Source of the DNA: an uncultured Clostridium sp.
GTDB lineage: Bacteria; Bacillota; Clostridia; Clostridiales; Clostridiaceae
Reading direction: 5' to 3'
Length of the DNA stretch: 20,341 nucleotides
NCBI RefSeq assembly: GCF_937920395.1
Contig: NZ_CALEVF010000016.1
Location: 1 to 20,341, forward strand
Each line of letters begins with the position of its first letter. Position 1 is the stretch's first letter. The notes under the pieces are model-generated. The model ran no database searches and had not been told where the DNA came from. It saw only the letters and a program-made list of their open reading frames with translations. Positions 7,479-16,089 of this stretch are shown piece by piece. Position numbers and translations under genes: made by a program.

Positions 7479-10400
7479 TCATTCCTTCATCTCAAATAAA
7501 CCATATATTTCATCATCACTTAACGTTGTAAATCCTTCGCCACTAGCCATTTCATCTCCCATAAGCTCTGATATGAGCTTTTTCTTTTCTTCTTGAAGCA
7601 AAAGAATTTTTTCCTCTATTGTCCCTTTGGCTATAATCTTTATAACACTAACCACATTTTTTTGTCCTATTCTATGGGCTCTATCAGTAGCTTGTTCTTC
7701 CACAGCTGGATTCCACCAAGGATCGAAATGAATTACTACATCTGCTGAAGTTAAATTTAGTCCCGTTCCTCCAGCTTTTAAACTTATTAAGAATACAGAA
7801 TCTTCTCCCTCATTAAATGTTTCTACCAAGTCCATTCTCTTTTTAGATGGCACAGAACCATCCAAGTAGCAAAATGTAATCTGCTCTGCTCTAAGCCTTT
7901 TTTGTATATTTTTAAGTACAGATGTGAATTGCGAAAAAACGAGTACTTTATGCTGCTCATCCTCGCATTTATGAAGATGTTCAACAAGAGCTTCTATCTT
8001 TGCACTTCCTCCACTATAATCATTTAATAATATAGCAGGATCTAAACATAATTGTCTTAACTTGGTAATATATGAAAGTATCTCTATTTTACTATTCTTA
8101 AACTCATCATTTTTTACCTTATTTTTAATAAGCTCCATTGCATGGTTTGCATATGTCTTATAAACTTTTTTTTGCTGGTGTTTTAAATTAACCATTAATG
8201 TTTTTTCTATTTTATCAGGCAATTCCTTCAAAACATCTTTTTTTCTTCTTCTTAAAATAAATGGTTTTATAAGTCTATTTAGGTCCTCTAGCACCTCTGG
8301 GTTTGCCTTAAGTTTCTTATGATACCTCACACTAAACATTTTTTCATCATATAAGTATCCTGGCATTATAAAATCAAATATAGACCACAAATCCATTACT
8401 GAATTTTCTATTGGAGTACCTGACAATGCAAATTTTGTCCTAGCTTTTATCTCCTTAATTGCTATTGCATTTTGAGAATGTGGATTCTTAATATTTTGAG
8501 CTTCATCTATTATGCAGTAATCAAACTCTAATGACGCGTAATTTTCTAAATCCCTTTTTAATAGATTATATGTTGTTATAACGACGTCAAATTTCTCTAT
8601 GTTTTTTATTACCCCTACTCGTTCATCCTTTGGTCCACTAATTGCAGCTACCTTTAATGTAGGTGCAAACTTTTCAAATTCACTAATCCAATTATATATA
8701 AGAGATGTAGGTGCTACAATTAAGCTCTTACTTTTCTTGTTTGATAATATAAAAGTAATCGCTTGAAGAGTTTTACCAAGTCCCATTTCATCTCCGAGTA
8801 TTCCACCAAAACCTAAATAATCTAATGTTTTAAACCAATTAAATCCAACCTTTTGATATTTTCTTAATGTACCTTTTAAATCATCTGGCTGATTAAAATT
8901 CAATTTTTCAATGTTTTTGAGTTTATTGTGTACCTCTTCTAGTTCTTTTTTACCTTTTATATATCTAATATTATTATCTTCTAAATAGCTATCTAAGAAA
9001 ACACCTTTACCTTTTGATATTTCAATATGATTATCAAAACTGTTAGGTGGGGTTATCACATCTAAAAGCTTTAAAAATTTATTGAGCTCTAATTCCTCTA
9101 AATCAAGGTACTCACCACTTTTTAGTTTGTAATATTTGATGTTATTCCTAAACGCTCGCAAAATATGAGTAGTTTCTTTTGGCTCAATGTCCCCTATTTT
9201 AAAATCCATTTCAAAATAATTATATTTTCCACTTTTAATATTCCCACTAATTCCTTTAGTCCCTAAGGATTTTATGCCCTTGAAATTTTGAGAATAATAT
9301 ACTTCTCCCCTTTCTTGAAGCACTCCTATATCACTTTTAAAAAATTTGAATATATAATCTTCTTCTCTTAAAAAATAAAATATATTCTTTATCTGGGCGA
9401 ACCCTAACGCCTTTAAAACTCCTATCACCTGAGCCTCTTTTTTAGAGTCTCTATATATAATTTTTTCATCACAATCCTCAAAAATATTAAACTCAAACGT
9501 TCCATACTTAACCTTTAAAGTTAATGTAATATCTTTCCCTATTTGGTCAAAATAGAAACTAATTTGACATTTAGCCATTATTATTTTATCCTTAATAGCT
9601 TTAGACAACACAACACTCGGTGATAAAAGATTTAGATTTGGAATTAACCTCCTTAATATAGTCTCTTCGTCAATGCTCTCCATAGTTACAACTTTTGCCT
9701 CATTAAAAATGTGTAGGTATGGATTTATTTTATAGCAGAAATCATAATCAGGAAGATATATATTGCTTCCATACAAGAATACATCATTCTTAGATCCTAA
9801 AGAAATTGGCATTCCACTTGATGACTTTAGTACATAAGTATCTTTAATCAATTTCAAATCAAAATCAAGGGGTGGAGCTTCATATAAAATTTCTGTATCA
9901 ACTGGTCTATAAAAAAAACCGTCATTTAAATAAACCCTATGCTTAGTTATAATTTCAAAAAACTCTCTTATCAAATATTGAGGTATTTTTATGACTTTCC
10001 CATCCACATATCGATCTTCACTTCTATGAATATTTCTTTGTTCTCCCTCTATGGTCTTTAACATTTCAATAAAGTCAATAAGCCTTTTATCTTTTGTACT
10101 CAATTTTTGATCTTTCATATTAAATGTGAAATTTTTACTATAACTTATAGGAATATTATTATAACATGCTAATATAAAGTGGTTAATATCTTTTAAAACA
10201 TAAAGATTACTTGAAGTCATAGAAGTTAGACCTATCTTAAATTCAGCTGTAATGTCGCTAGTCCACTGGTTTTTATTTATATAAACCTCTATTTTAGTCT
10301 CATCCTTTTGTTTTTCATCACCTAAAAGCATAGATAATATATTACTTTTATTCTTATATGTAATTGGTTTTACCACATCATCTTCTCTTAAAAGAGGGTG

Positions 10401-10730
10401 GTTCGCCAAGTCCTCTAATGCTTTATAAAATGTTGCAACCAAATGTTTACAACAATAATTTTCTTTTTTAAACTCATTATTTTCAAAATCAGCACAACTA
10501 CAAAATGTAGAAAAAATACCTCTTCTGTCTGCATCAACTTCAATTTTTGTGTGATATTCATTAAAAAGTTTCTCTGAAATTACATTGCCATCTACACTTA
10601 TTAGTTTATCTACATTTGTAATATCAATAGAAGAAACTAAATCATTATTAAGAACTCTTTGCCCTTTTGATCCATTATTACCACTTGTTCCTTCATTAAA
10701 TATTTGTAATATCATATCCTCATTCAACAT
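7479..10730 (-). CDS. SWIM zinc-finger SNF2-family DNA helicase/translocase
   Basis: Swi2/Snf2-type ATP-dependent DNA translocase, 1083 residues, the usual length of the Firmicutes SWIM-SNF2 group. Domain order: an N-terminal SWIM finger with CxC (C77, C79) and CxH (C94, H96); a long SNF2-associated region (about 130-610); then the Snf2 motor with motif I DEMGLGKT (647-654), Ia IVAPTSLIYNW (671-681), II DEAQ (742-745), III SGTP (770-773), the LRRRKKDV linker (826-833), V SLKAGGTGLNLT (983-994), DPWWNPA (1003-1009) and VI DRAHRIGQ (1016-1023). The family is thought to remodel protein-DNA or transcription complexes; the precise role in bacteria is not known. Its own promoter (extended -10) and ribosome site (GGGAGA, 10735-10740) lie upstream. 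No defence genes flank it, so I regard it as the housekeeping type. Confidence 0.95.
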   Translation of the reverse strand: MLNEDMILQIFNEGTSGNNGSKGQRVLNNDLVSSIDITNVDKLISVDGNVISEKLFNEYHTKIEVDADRRGIFSTFCSCADFENNEFKKENYCCKHLVATFYKALEDLANHPLLREDDVVKPITYKNKSNILSMLLGDEKQKDETKIEVYINKNQWTSDITAEFKIGLTSMTSSNLYVLKDINHFILACYNNIPISYSKNFTFNMKDQKLSTKDKRLIDFIEMLKTIEGEQRNIHRSEDRYVDGKVIKIPQYLIREFFEIITKHRVYLNDGFFYRPVDTEILYEAPPLDFDLKLIKDTYVLKSSSGMPISLGSKNDVFLYGSNIYLPDYDFCYKINPYLHIFNEAKVVTMESIDEETILRRLIPNLNLLSPSVVLSKAIKDKIIMAKCQISFYFDQIGKDITLTLKVKYGTFEFNIFEDCDEKIIYRDSKKEAQVIGVLKALGFAQIKNIFYFLREEDYIFKFFKSDIGVLQERGEVYYSQNFKGIKSLGTKGISGNIKSGKYNYFEMDFKIGDIEPKETTHILRAFRNNIKYYKLKSGEYLDLEELELNKFLKLLDVITPPNSFDNHIEISKGKGVFLDSYLEDNNIRYIKGKKELEEVHNKLKNIEKLNFNQPDDLKGTLRKYQKVGFNWFKTLDYLGFGGILGDEMGLGKTLQAITFILSNKKSKSLIVAPTSLIYNWISEFEKFAPTLKVAAISGPKDERVGVIKNIEKFDVVITTYNLLKRDLENYASLEFDYCIIDEAQNIKNPHSQNAIAIKEIKARTKFALSGTPIENSVMDLWSIFDFIMPGYLYDEKMFSVRYHKKLKANPEVLEDLNRLIKPFILRRRKKDVLKELPDKIEKTLMVNLKHQQKKVYKTYANHAMELIKNKVKNDEFKNSKIEILSYITKLRQLCLDPAILLNDYSGGSAKIEALVEHLHKCEDEQHKVLVFSQFTSVLKNIQKRLRAEQITFCYLDGSVPSKKRMDLVETFNEGEDSVFLISLKAGGTGLNLTSADVVIHFDPWWNPAVEEQATDRAHRIGQKNVVSVIKIIAKGTIEEKILLLQEEKKKLISELMGDEMASGEGFTTLSDDEIYGLFEMKE

Positions 10731-10763
10731 ATTTTCTCCCTAAATAAATTTTATAATCCTCTA

Positions 10764-10772
10764 ATTATACCA
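10764..10772 (-). promoter_or_regulatory. Extended -10 promoter of the SNF2 gene
   Basis: On the minus strand TGGTATAAT is a perfect extended -10 (TGnTATAAT) 33 bases before the SNF2 ATG, just downstream of the terminator of the preceding gene. Confidence 0.55.
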
Positions 10773-10779
10773 TAAATTC

Positions 10780-10815
10780 GAAAAGAACATAAAATCTTCA
10801 TTCTATGTTCTTTTC
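10780..10815 (-). terminator. Terminator of the M16C peptidase gene
   Basis: 12-bp perfect stem (10780-10791 with 10804-10815) and 12-base loop, starting 7 bases after the peptidase stop codon. The U-rich part is within the 3' arm, so it is of moderate strength. Confidence 0.65.
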
Positions 10816-10822
10816 TAAAGGA

Positions 10823-13800
10823 CTACTTAGGTTTTTTTATAGGCACTATTATTTTATCAAATAAATTTTTATTATCATTTATTTTAGTTTCACTTCCAAC
10901 AACGCAATGCAACTTCTGTTTTATTACTACATCTAGAAGATCTGCTAATTCTCTTATGTCACTGGCCGTCGTTGTTAATACCTCATCACGTATTTTTTGG
11001 ATGTCCTTTTGTGTAGTACCTGAGAAATACATATTATCACCTAATATTCCTTTAGCATACGGCCCTTTTAAAGAATCCATGCTTCCTATAGTTCCTATTA
11101 TATAATTAGTCATTTCCTTATCATCTGCCCTAAAATTTTTCAAAAACTTTACTACCCCATCAAATGTATCCAATGTTTCCTTTAAATTTGGGTCACGATA
11201 AGAATAAAGTAATACTTCATCTTTCGTGAAACTCATAGAACCACCATAAGCACCACCTTTTACTCTAAGTTCCTTCCATAGATAATCACTGTTTAAAATA
11301 TTTTCAAGAACTTTCATATGCCCATTATAGTTATATCCTAATTTTTTAAAATTTCCAGCCTTAACCACATATTGCACTTGAGATGGAATAATAAATGCCT
11401 CGTTTTTATTTGAAAAATCAAATTTATAAACTTGTTTAGTAAATTTCTTATCATTAATTTTTTCTTTGAATTTGTTGAAATTATAAATGAATTTTTCATA
11501 ATTTGCCTCATCTCCTGTGTAACTAACAACTAATCCTTTCTTATTAAATACAATATTACTAACATCATTTAAATTAGTTGTTATTTCATCAACGCGTGAT
11601 TCATAATTATCATCTAAATCACAAAGAAAATTGTAATAAGGAATAATATTTAGGTCTTTATACTTACCGCTACTAGATAAATAAGATAATGTACGATTTA
11701 TTGCCAGAGTATTTCCTTGATTAACAAACATTGACTCATAATTTACTCTTAATGTTTTAATTAAAGCCTTCATGCGTAACTTATCATTAAATATACTATG
11801 ATTCATTATCTCGCCCATTAGATCAAACGCTTCTGGCAATTCACTATTAATTGAGCTTGAACTAATACTCATTTTAGGCACATATTCATCACTATTAACA
11901 TTACTCTTAAATGCCGTTGAATTAAAAACCATACCACCTGTATACTTCATCATTCTATTTGATATTTGCATAGAATTATATTTTTCTGTGTTAACATTAC
12001 CTAAAATACTAGCGAGTAGTTTTAGATATAGAACCTTATTTTGAGGAACATTTGCACTATCAAAATATAAATTATAATAAGTCATGCCATTAGTAAACAT
12101 TGGGTGACTTAATACTTTTGTACCTTGCTCTATTTTTTCTATTGTTGGAATTTCCTCTTCTTTTAGTTTTATATCTTTGCGGGTTAGCACTGGTAATTTT
12201 GATAAATTTTCTTTTGTATCTACTGCCCCCTGCCACTTTTTTAATTCGTCTGAATCTTTTTTAATAGTAGTTAATTGGGTTTGTGATAATGATTTTCTAT
12301 AAACTTCTAACTTATTTTTTAACACTTCTTCTTTTACCTCATTTAATCCATTTGATGGTTTTAACACAACCAATGAATTATGTTCATTATCTAACAAATA
12401 TTTTTGTACTAACTTTTCGAAGTACTTATCAGATAATTTAGATTTTATTTTTTTTAGAGAAGGAGTAATCTCTAAATACTCTGTTGGACTAATATCATAA
12501 TTCCAGGAATTCAAAGCAGCTAGCATGTAATTCATTCCTCTATTTGCATCTGAATTTTGAGTACGTAAACTTAATTCTAAAGCAGTTAATACCGAATTTA
12601 CAGTTTCTTTATCAAAACCATCTTTCACAACTTGCTTTAATGCATCATCCACAAGATTTTTAAATTTATATTTTTGTGATTCATTTGCATTAGTTGCAAT
12701 TATGCTAAAAGTTGGTTGCATTGTTGATGGATTATAACTGGCATAAACGTTTGTTCCAATGCCATTCTCAACCAATGTTTTTCTAAGCGGTGATGATTTA
12801 GTATTTAAAAGTATTTCTTGCAGTATTTGAAATCCTAAAATATCCTGCGCATTTGGAACCTTATCAATCACATAATTAGATGATAAATAAGTCATGTTTG
12901 ATGTGCTTGCAGCCTTCGCTACAGGATATAATAATGTTTTTTCAACTTTCTTTTCATATCTATTTTGCAATTTAATTTTACTGTCTACATTTACTCGTTT
13001 TGCTTTACTCAGATATTTATCATTCATAAATTTTAACGAATGATAAATATCTAATTTCCCATATAAATATATAGAGCTGTTTGATGGAACATAATATTTT
13101 TTATAAGTCTTTATAAATTTTTCATATGTTAAATCTGGTATATTTTCAGGATTACCACCAGATTCATATTTGTACGAATTATCATTAAAAAGCGATTGAT
13201 TAATAGCATTGGATAGCAATACTTGTGGTGAAGAATAACTACCTTTCATCTCGTTATATACAACCCCATTATAATTTAGTTTACCAGTTTTGCTATTAAT
13301 TTCATAATGCCATCCTTCTTGTTTAAGTATTTTTGGATCCTTAGATATATTAGGATAAAATACTGCATCTAAATAAACGCTCATTAAATTATTAAAATCC
13401 TTTTCATTCTTACTAGCTACTGGATACATTGTAAAATCTGGACCTGTAAAAGCATTTAAAAATGTGTTTAGAGATTGCTTAGTCATAATTAAAAATGGGT
13501 CTTTAACAGGATAATCCTTTGATCCACATAAGACAGAATGTTCAATAATGTGATTAACACCAGTATTATCATTAACTGGTGTTCTAAAACTTATAGAGAA
13601 TACCTTGTTTTCATCCTCATTTTGTAAATAAATTAATTTCGCTCCACTTTTATTATGCTTAAATATCATAGAGGTAGATTGTATATCTGAAAGCCATCTT
13701 TTAGATTCAAGAACAAACCCTGATATATTATCACCAACTTTAATTTCTTTCGTGCCACTAATTATCTCCTTAGTATTGCTAAGTTTTAACTGTGACCCCT

Positions 13801-13960
13801 GTGTATCTTGTACAATTCGTGCTCCTAATGCGGTTTGTGCTCCTGACATGACTTGCTTACCTAGCGCCACTTGCATCCCTAGAACATTACTAAATATATT
13901 TATAAATAATGCTGTTACAAGCAGTATAGATATTTTTTTAGTAAATCTTTTCATTCTCAT
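10823..13960 (-). CDS. Secreted M16C zinc metallopeptidase (insulinase/PreP family)
   Basis: Zinc peptidase of the presequence-protease/falcilysin group, which degrades short unfolded peptides inside a closed chamber. 1045 residues fit the two-half M16C fold. The inverted zinc motif HIIEH is at 137-141, and the third ligand Glu237 (NEMKG) is exactly 100 residues after His137, as in PreP. The C-terminal half has the conserved GGAYGG and YSYRDPN elements (about 900-925). The N-terminus is unusual: RMKRFTKK plus a hydrophobic stretch (about 10-27) looks like a signal peptide without a lipobox, then come two 12-residue repeats (28-51). So it is probably exported, whereas many bacterial M16C enzymes have no signal. 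Start choice: a TTG at 13975 opens the frame, but it overlaps the GAGGGGG ribosome site (13966-13972); the ATG at 13960 is correctly spaced. Single gene. Confidence 0.93.
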   Translation of the reverse strand: MRMKRFTKKISILLVTALFINIFSNVLGMQVALGKQVMSGAQTALGARIVQDTQGSQLKLSNTKEIISGTKEIKVGDNISGFVLESKRWLSDIQSTSMIFKHNKSGAKLIYLQNEDENKVFSISFRTPVNDNTGVNHIIEHSVLCGSKDYPVKDPFLIMTKQSLNTFLNAFTGPDFTMYPVASKNEKDFNNLMSVYLDAVFYPNISKDPKILKQEGWHYEINSKTGKLNYNGVVYNEMKGSYSSPQVLLSNAINQSLFNDNSYKYESGGNPENIPDLTYEKFIKTYKKYYVPSNSSIYLYGKLDIYHSLKFMNDKYLSKAKRVNVDSKIKLQNRYEKKVEKTLLYPVAKAASTSNMTYLSSNYVIDKVPNAQDILGFQILQEILLNTKSSPLRKTLVENGIGTNVYASYNPSTMQPTFSIIATNANESQKYKFKNLVDDALKQVVKDGFDKETVNSVLTALELSLRTQNSDANRGMNYMLAALNSWNYDISPTEYLEITPSLKKIKSKLSDKYFEKLVQKYLLDNEHNSLVVLKPSNGLNEVKEEVLKNKLEVYRKSLSQTQLTTIKKDSDELKKWQGAVDTKENLSKLPVLTRKDIKLKEEEIPTIEKIEQGTKVLSHPMFTNGMTYYNLYFDSANVPQNKVLYLKLLASILGNVNTEKYNSMQISNRMMKYTGGMVFNSTAFKSNVNSDEYVPKMSISSSSINSELPEAFDLMGEIMNHSIFNDKLRMKALIKTLRVNYESMFVNQGNTLAINRTLSYLSSSGKYKDLNIIPYYNFLCDLDDNYESRVDEITTNLNDVSNIVFNKKGLVVSYTGDEANYEKFIYNFNKFKEKINDKKFTKQVYKFDFSNKNEAFIIPSQVQYVVKAGNFKKLGYNYNGHMKVLENILNSDYLWKELRVKGGAYGGSMSFTKDEVLLYSYRDPNLKETLDTFDGVVKFLKNFRADDKEMTNYIIGTIGSMDSLKGPYAKGILGDNMYFSGTTQKDIQKIRDEVLTTTASDIRELADLLDVVIKQKLHCVVGSETKINDNKNLFDKIIVPIKKPK
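13808..13879 (-). repeat. 36-bp (12-residue) imperfect tandem repeat in the peptidase leader
   Basis: Two adjacent 36-base units (13844-13879, then 13808-13843 on the minus strand) encode GMQVALGKQVMS and GAQTALGARIVQ: shared Gly, Gln, Ala-Leu-Gly and similar residues elsewhere. The DNA copies have diverged. It lies directly after the signal peptide. Confidence 0.5.
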
Positions 13961-14134
13961 TTTGTTCCCCCTCAAATATAAAAATCCTTACATAACTATT
14001 GTTTTTCAATGTTATAAATAGTATGTTTTATTTGTATTTTTATATTCGAGACAATAATTAGTATATCTACTATATTATTGATATTTATAAGTTTTTTCTT
14101 AATTTTATTTTTTATGTTTAGTATTTTATAAAAC

Positions 14135-14173
14135 AAAAAAATCTAGCAGAGCCTACCTCTACTAGATTTTTTT
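14135..14173 (-). terminator. Terminator downstream of the putative wall-hydrolase gene
   Basis: 12-bp stem (14135-14146 with 14162-14173), a C/A mismatch, then 4 more pairs (14148-14151 with 14157-14160) and a 5-base loop. Runs of seven A and seven T at the ends give a strong U-tract in the minus-strand transcript (and also in plus). The rest of 13961-14134 shows no gene. Confidence 0.88.
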
Positions 14174-14241
14174 ATATTTTAGCTCCTTAAAACTTATCCA
14201 TATTAACCTATCAATTAAACTTGGTAGTCAAACTAAGTAAA

Positions 14242-15171
14242 TTATGCATTTAACATATTAAGCATATCCTTCTTTTCTTTTGTAAACCTATTGTATACAC
14301 TTTGCTTTACAGCTTGTGAACTATCTCTAAAATAAACATCAACCTTTTGACGTTCATTATATAAGTCGTTAATAATATTCTTATCATTATTTTTCAAATT
14401 AAGTTTTGAGAATACTGATAAAGCACCTGTAACCCCATGTTGAACTACTGTAGACAGTAAACTTTCTTTTAAAGCATCACTTTTCTTACTTATATCAAAA
14501 CCATACTTTTCCTTTAAATCTGATGCTACTACATCATAATAATTTCCTTTTATACTACTTTGCTGCAATTTTAGAAATTTATCTTTATTAGATAATGCAA
14601 TATTTGTCCAGGCTGCATCAAAATTTTCTCCAAATTTATTACCATCTTTGGCTTTAGCCTCTGTTAGCGTTTTATAAATCACCTTATCTTTTGTTTGTAG
14701 TGAGCTTATAAATGAATCTAAAGAACCACTCTTGGATGAAAATTGCCATGCCCCATAAGATTTTCCGCCATAATCACCTGGTGTACTACTTATTGCTGCT
14801 GGATTAAGATTAGATTCATATTTAGCTGCAGTAAGCCCTAATCCATTATCATTATTATCATTTGACAATGATTGGGCCGCATTTCTCATTGTATAATTAA
14901 AGTTACTCAGTGACTTTAATGCATCATCTAAACTATAAGAACTTTCATTAGAACTTTCATTAGACATTGCATTAGACATAATCTCTGTAATCATTGAATT
15001 TCCTGAACTATCCATCATCTGAATAAGCATAGTTTGAAATAATATTTTTTGATTTTCCGTTTCCTGATTAACACTGCTTGTACTTGTATTAGTGTCTGTA
15101 GTATCATTTTTCATTTTTAATACATATTGGTTCAACATCCTATTAAATATAATATCTGAAGATAATGCCAT
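14242..15171 (-). CDS. Putative exported protein: FlgJ-like N-terminus, lysozyme-like C-terminal domain
   Basis: A 309-residue protein I cannot assign to a named family with certainty. Seen: an N-terminal segment MALSSDIIFNRML then a low-complexity Asn/Ser/Thr linker (about 20-42); the stretch QKILFQTMLIQMMDSS (41-56), resembling the N-terminus of rod-scaffold protein FlgJ; a second Asn/Ser-rich linker (69-80, 102-110); then a compact domain opening AAKYESNLNPAAISS (115-129) and GDYGGKSYGAWQFSS (132-146). That pattern recalls small muramidase/lysozyme-like phage and wall-enzyme domains, with Glu119 as a possible acid catalyst. There is no classical signal peptide; a flagellar or non-classical export route would be needed. 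A good sigma-D promoter match lies upstream, which supports a motility-linked wall-remodelling role (inference). Start: the ATG at 15171 is preceded by GGGTGAT; the in-frame GTG at 15180 lies within that site. The unusual Asn/Ser linkers are typical of exported clostridial proteins. Confidence 0.6.
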   Translation of the reverse strand: MALSSDIIFNRMLNQYVLKMKNDTTDTNTSTSSVNQETENQKILFQTMLIQMMDSSGNSMITEIMSNAMSNESSNESSYSLDDALKSLSNFNYTMRNAAQSLSNDNNDNGLGLTAAKYESNLNPAAISSTPGDYGGKSYGAWQFSSKSGSLDSFISSLQTKDKVIYKTLTEAKAKDGNKFGENFDAAWTNIALSNKDKFLKLQQSSIKGNYYDVVASDLKEKYGFDISKKSDALKESLLSTVVQHGVTGALSVFSKLNLKNNDKNIINDLYNERQKVDVYFRDSSQAVKQSVYNRFTKEKKDMLNMLNA

Positions 15172-15210
15172 GACTATCACCCATTTTAAATAAATTTTTT
15201 CTATATATTT

Positions 15211-15238
15211 ATTATCGTGTATTTCAAAATTAACTTTA
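15211..15238 (-). promoter_or_regulatory. Candidate sigma-D (sigma-28, flagellar) promoter
   Basis: On the minus strand TAAA (15235-15238), exactly 15 bases, then CACGATAA (15212-15219). The sigma-28 consensus is TAAA-N15-GCCGATAA, so the -35 and spacer are exact and 6 of 8 bases fit the -10. The predicted RNA start is about 35 bases before the ATG at 15171. A competing sigma-A-like TATAAT is at 15287-15292 within an inverted repeat (15284-15310). Confidence 0.5.
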
Positions 15239-15391
15239 TTCTTAAAATTAAATTCTTATAAGAATAATAATAGTTCTTTTACACATATTATACTAAGTAT
15301 GAATAATATGCAAAACAATGCCCATTATGTAAACGATAAATATTAAATAATATATACAATTTATTTTAATTATCTATTTAGATACTTTAAT

Positions 15392-15784
15392 CTAATTCCA
15401 TTCTTTTAGAATATTTTTCACTTTAATATTAAATAATATTCTAGAGCATGTCCCACTTAATTTTAATTTTAAAATATACTCATATTCTTCAAATTGTAAT
15501 CCCATCTTTTGTTTAATTCTATTATGTAAAACATCATGAGTATGATCCAGTTCTTCATAAGGAATATCATCTATAAGAAAAAACTCTAATTCTTTTCCAG
15601 CAACACCCTTACTTTGAAAATTATTAGCCATTTTTTTAATTATGAACCACTTTTTTATATTTTCATATTCTTTAACCATTTTTTCTAACGACATATTATA
15701 TATAGCTTCTTCTAAAAACGGAATTTCCTTAAAGCAATTTGCGTTCATAACGTTTTTCTCTATATCTCCAACAAAATAAAACAT
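15392..15784 (-). CDS. Hypothetical protein, 130 aa
   Basis: I do not recognise this protein. It is soluble (no signal peptide or membrane segment), rich in Lys, Glu, Ile and aromatic residues, and predicted mostly helical. Recognisable patches are MVKEYENIKKWFIIKKMANNF (about 36-56) and an acidic stretch ELEFFLIDDIPYEELDHTHD (65-84) with two histidines. Three Cys are present but no paired motif. The coding evidence is good: a consensus ribosome site GGAGG nine bases before the ATG, an extended -10 promoter upstream, and an uninterrupted frame. The next gene on the strand starts 220 bases further downstream with its own promoter candidate, so it is probably transcribed alone. No clear terminator follows it. 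Confidence 0.7.
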   Translation of the reverse strand: MFYFVGDIEKNVMNANCFKEIPFLEEAIYNMSLEKMVKEYENIKKWFIIKKMANNFQSKGVAGKELEFFLIDDIPYEELDHTHDVLHNRIKQKMGLQFEEYEYILKLKLSGTCSRILFNIKVKNILKEWN

Positions 15785-15852
15785 ATTTTTTCGCCTCCGT
15801 AACTTGTATATGTAATTTTTCTATTATTCATTATAATTTTATTTTCATAAAT

Positions 15853-15861
15853 ATTATAACA
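15853..15861 (-). promoter_or_regulatory. Extended -10 promoter of the 130-aa hypothetical gene
   Basis: On the minus strand TGTTATAAT (TGnTATAAT) lies about 69 bases upstream of the ATG at 15784. No good -35 is seen. Confidence 0.45.
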
Positions 15862-16037
15862 AACCTCTGTTTTGTTTTCTATTAATTGTTAAAACCATTA
15901 TATAAACATATTCACTTTTATAGCATTATTTCCTACTTTTGCTCCATTGTTATTTCCATTTTAAAGTGCTATTATTATTTTATGTATATATGAATGAGAA
16001 ATTATATTAATCCACTATAAAAAATCACTTTTAAGTC

Positions 16038-16066
16038 TTGTAGATATATCTACTTGTTCATAAAAT
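16038..16066 (+). promoter_or_regulatory. Candidate promoter of the NUDIX gene with embedded palindrome
   Basis: TTGTAG (16038-16043), 17-base spacer, TAAAAT (16061-16066). The 14-bp perfect palindrome GTAGATATATCTAC (16040-16053) overlaps the -35 and the spacer, the usual place for a repressor operator. The predicted RNA start (about 16073) supports translation from 16090 and not 16072. Confidence 0.45.
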
Positions 16067-16089
16067 AAAATATGATAGGATATGAAATA

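Larger units (their letters stand above)
15785..16089. other. Divergent intergenic region
   Basis: The 305 bases between the hypothetical gene (-) and the NUDIX gene (+) hold an extended -10 for the former (15853-15861), and a candidate promoter plus 14-bp palindrome for the latter (16038-16066). I see no RNA gene, riboswitch-like fold or further ORF with a ribosome site in 15870-16030. Confidence 0.6.

Noticed and set aside
7479..10730. SNF2 helicase as part of a phage-defence island (DISARM or similar)
   Set aside because: No methylase, nuclease, DUF1998 or other defence gene is adjacent, and the SWIM-SNF2 architecture is the widespread clostridial housekeeping type.
13752..14021. Plus-strand frame rich in Cys across the start of the peptidase gene
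   Set aside because: Antisense to the signal peptide and repeat region; the Cys codons arise from the complementary Ala/Thr/Gln codons; no ribosome site.
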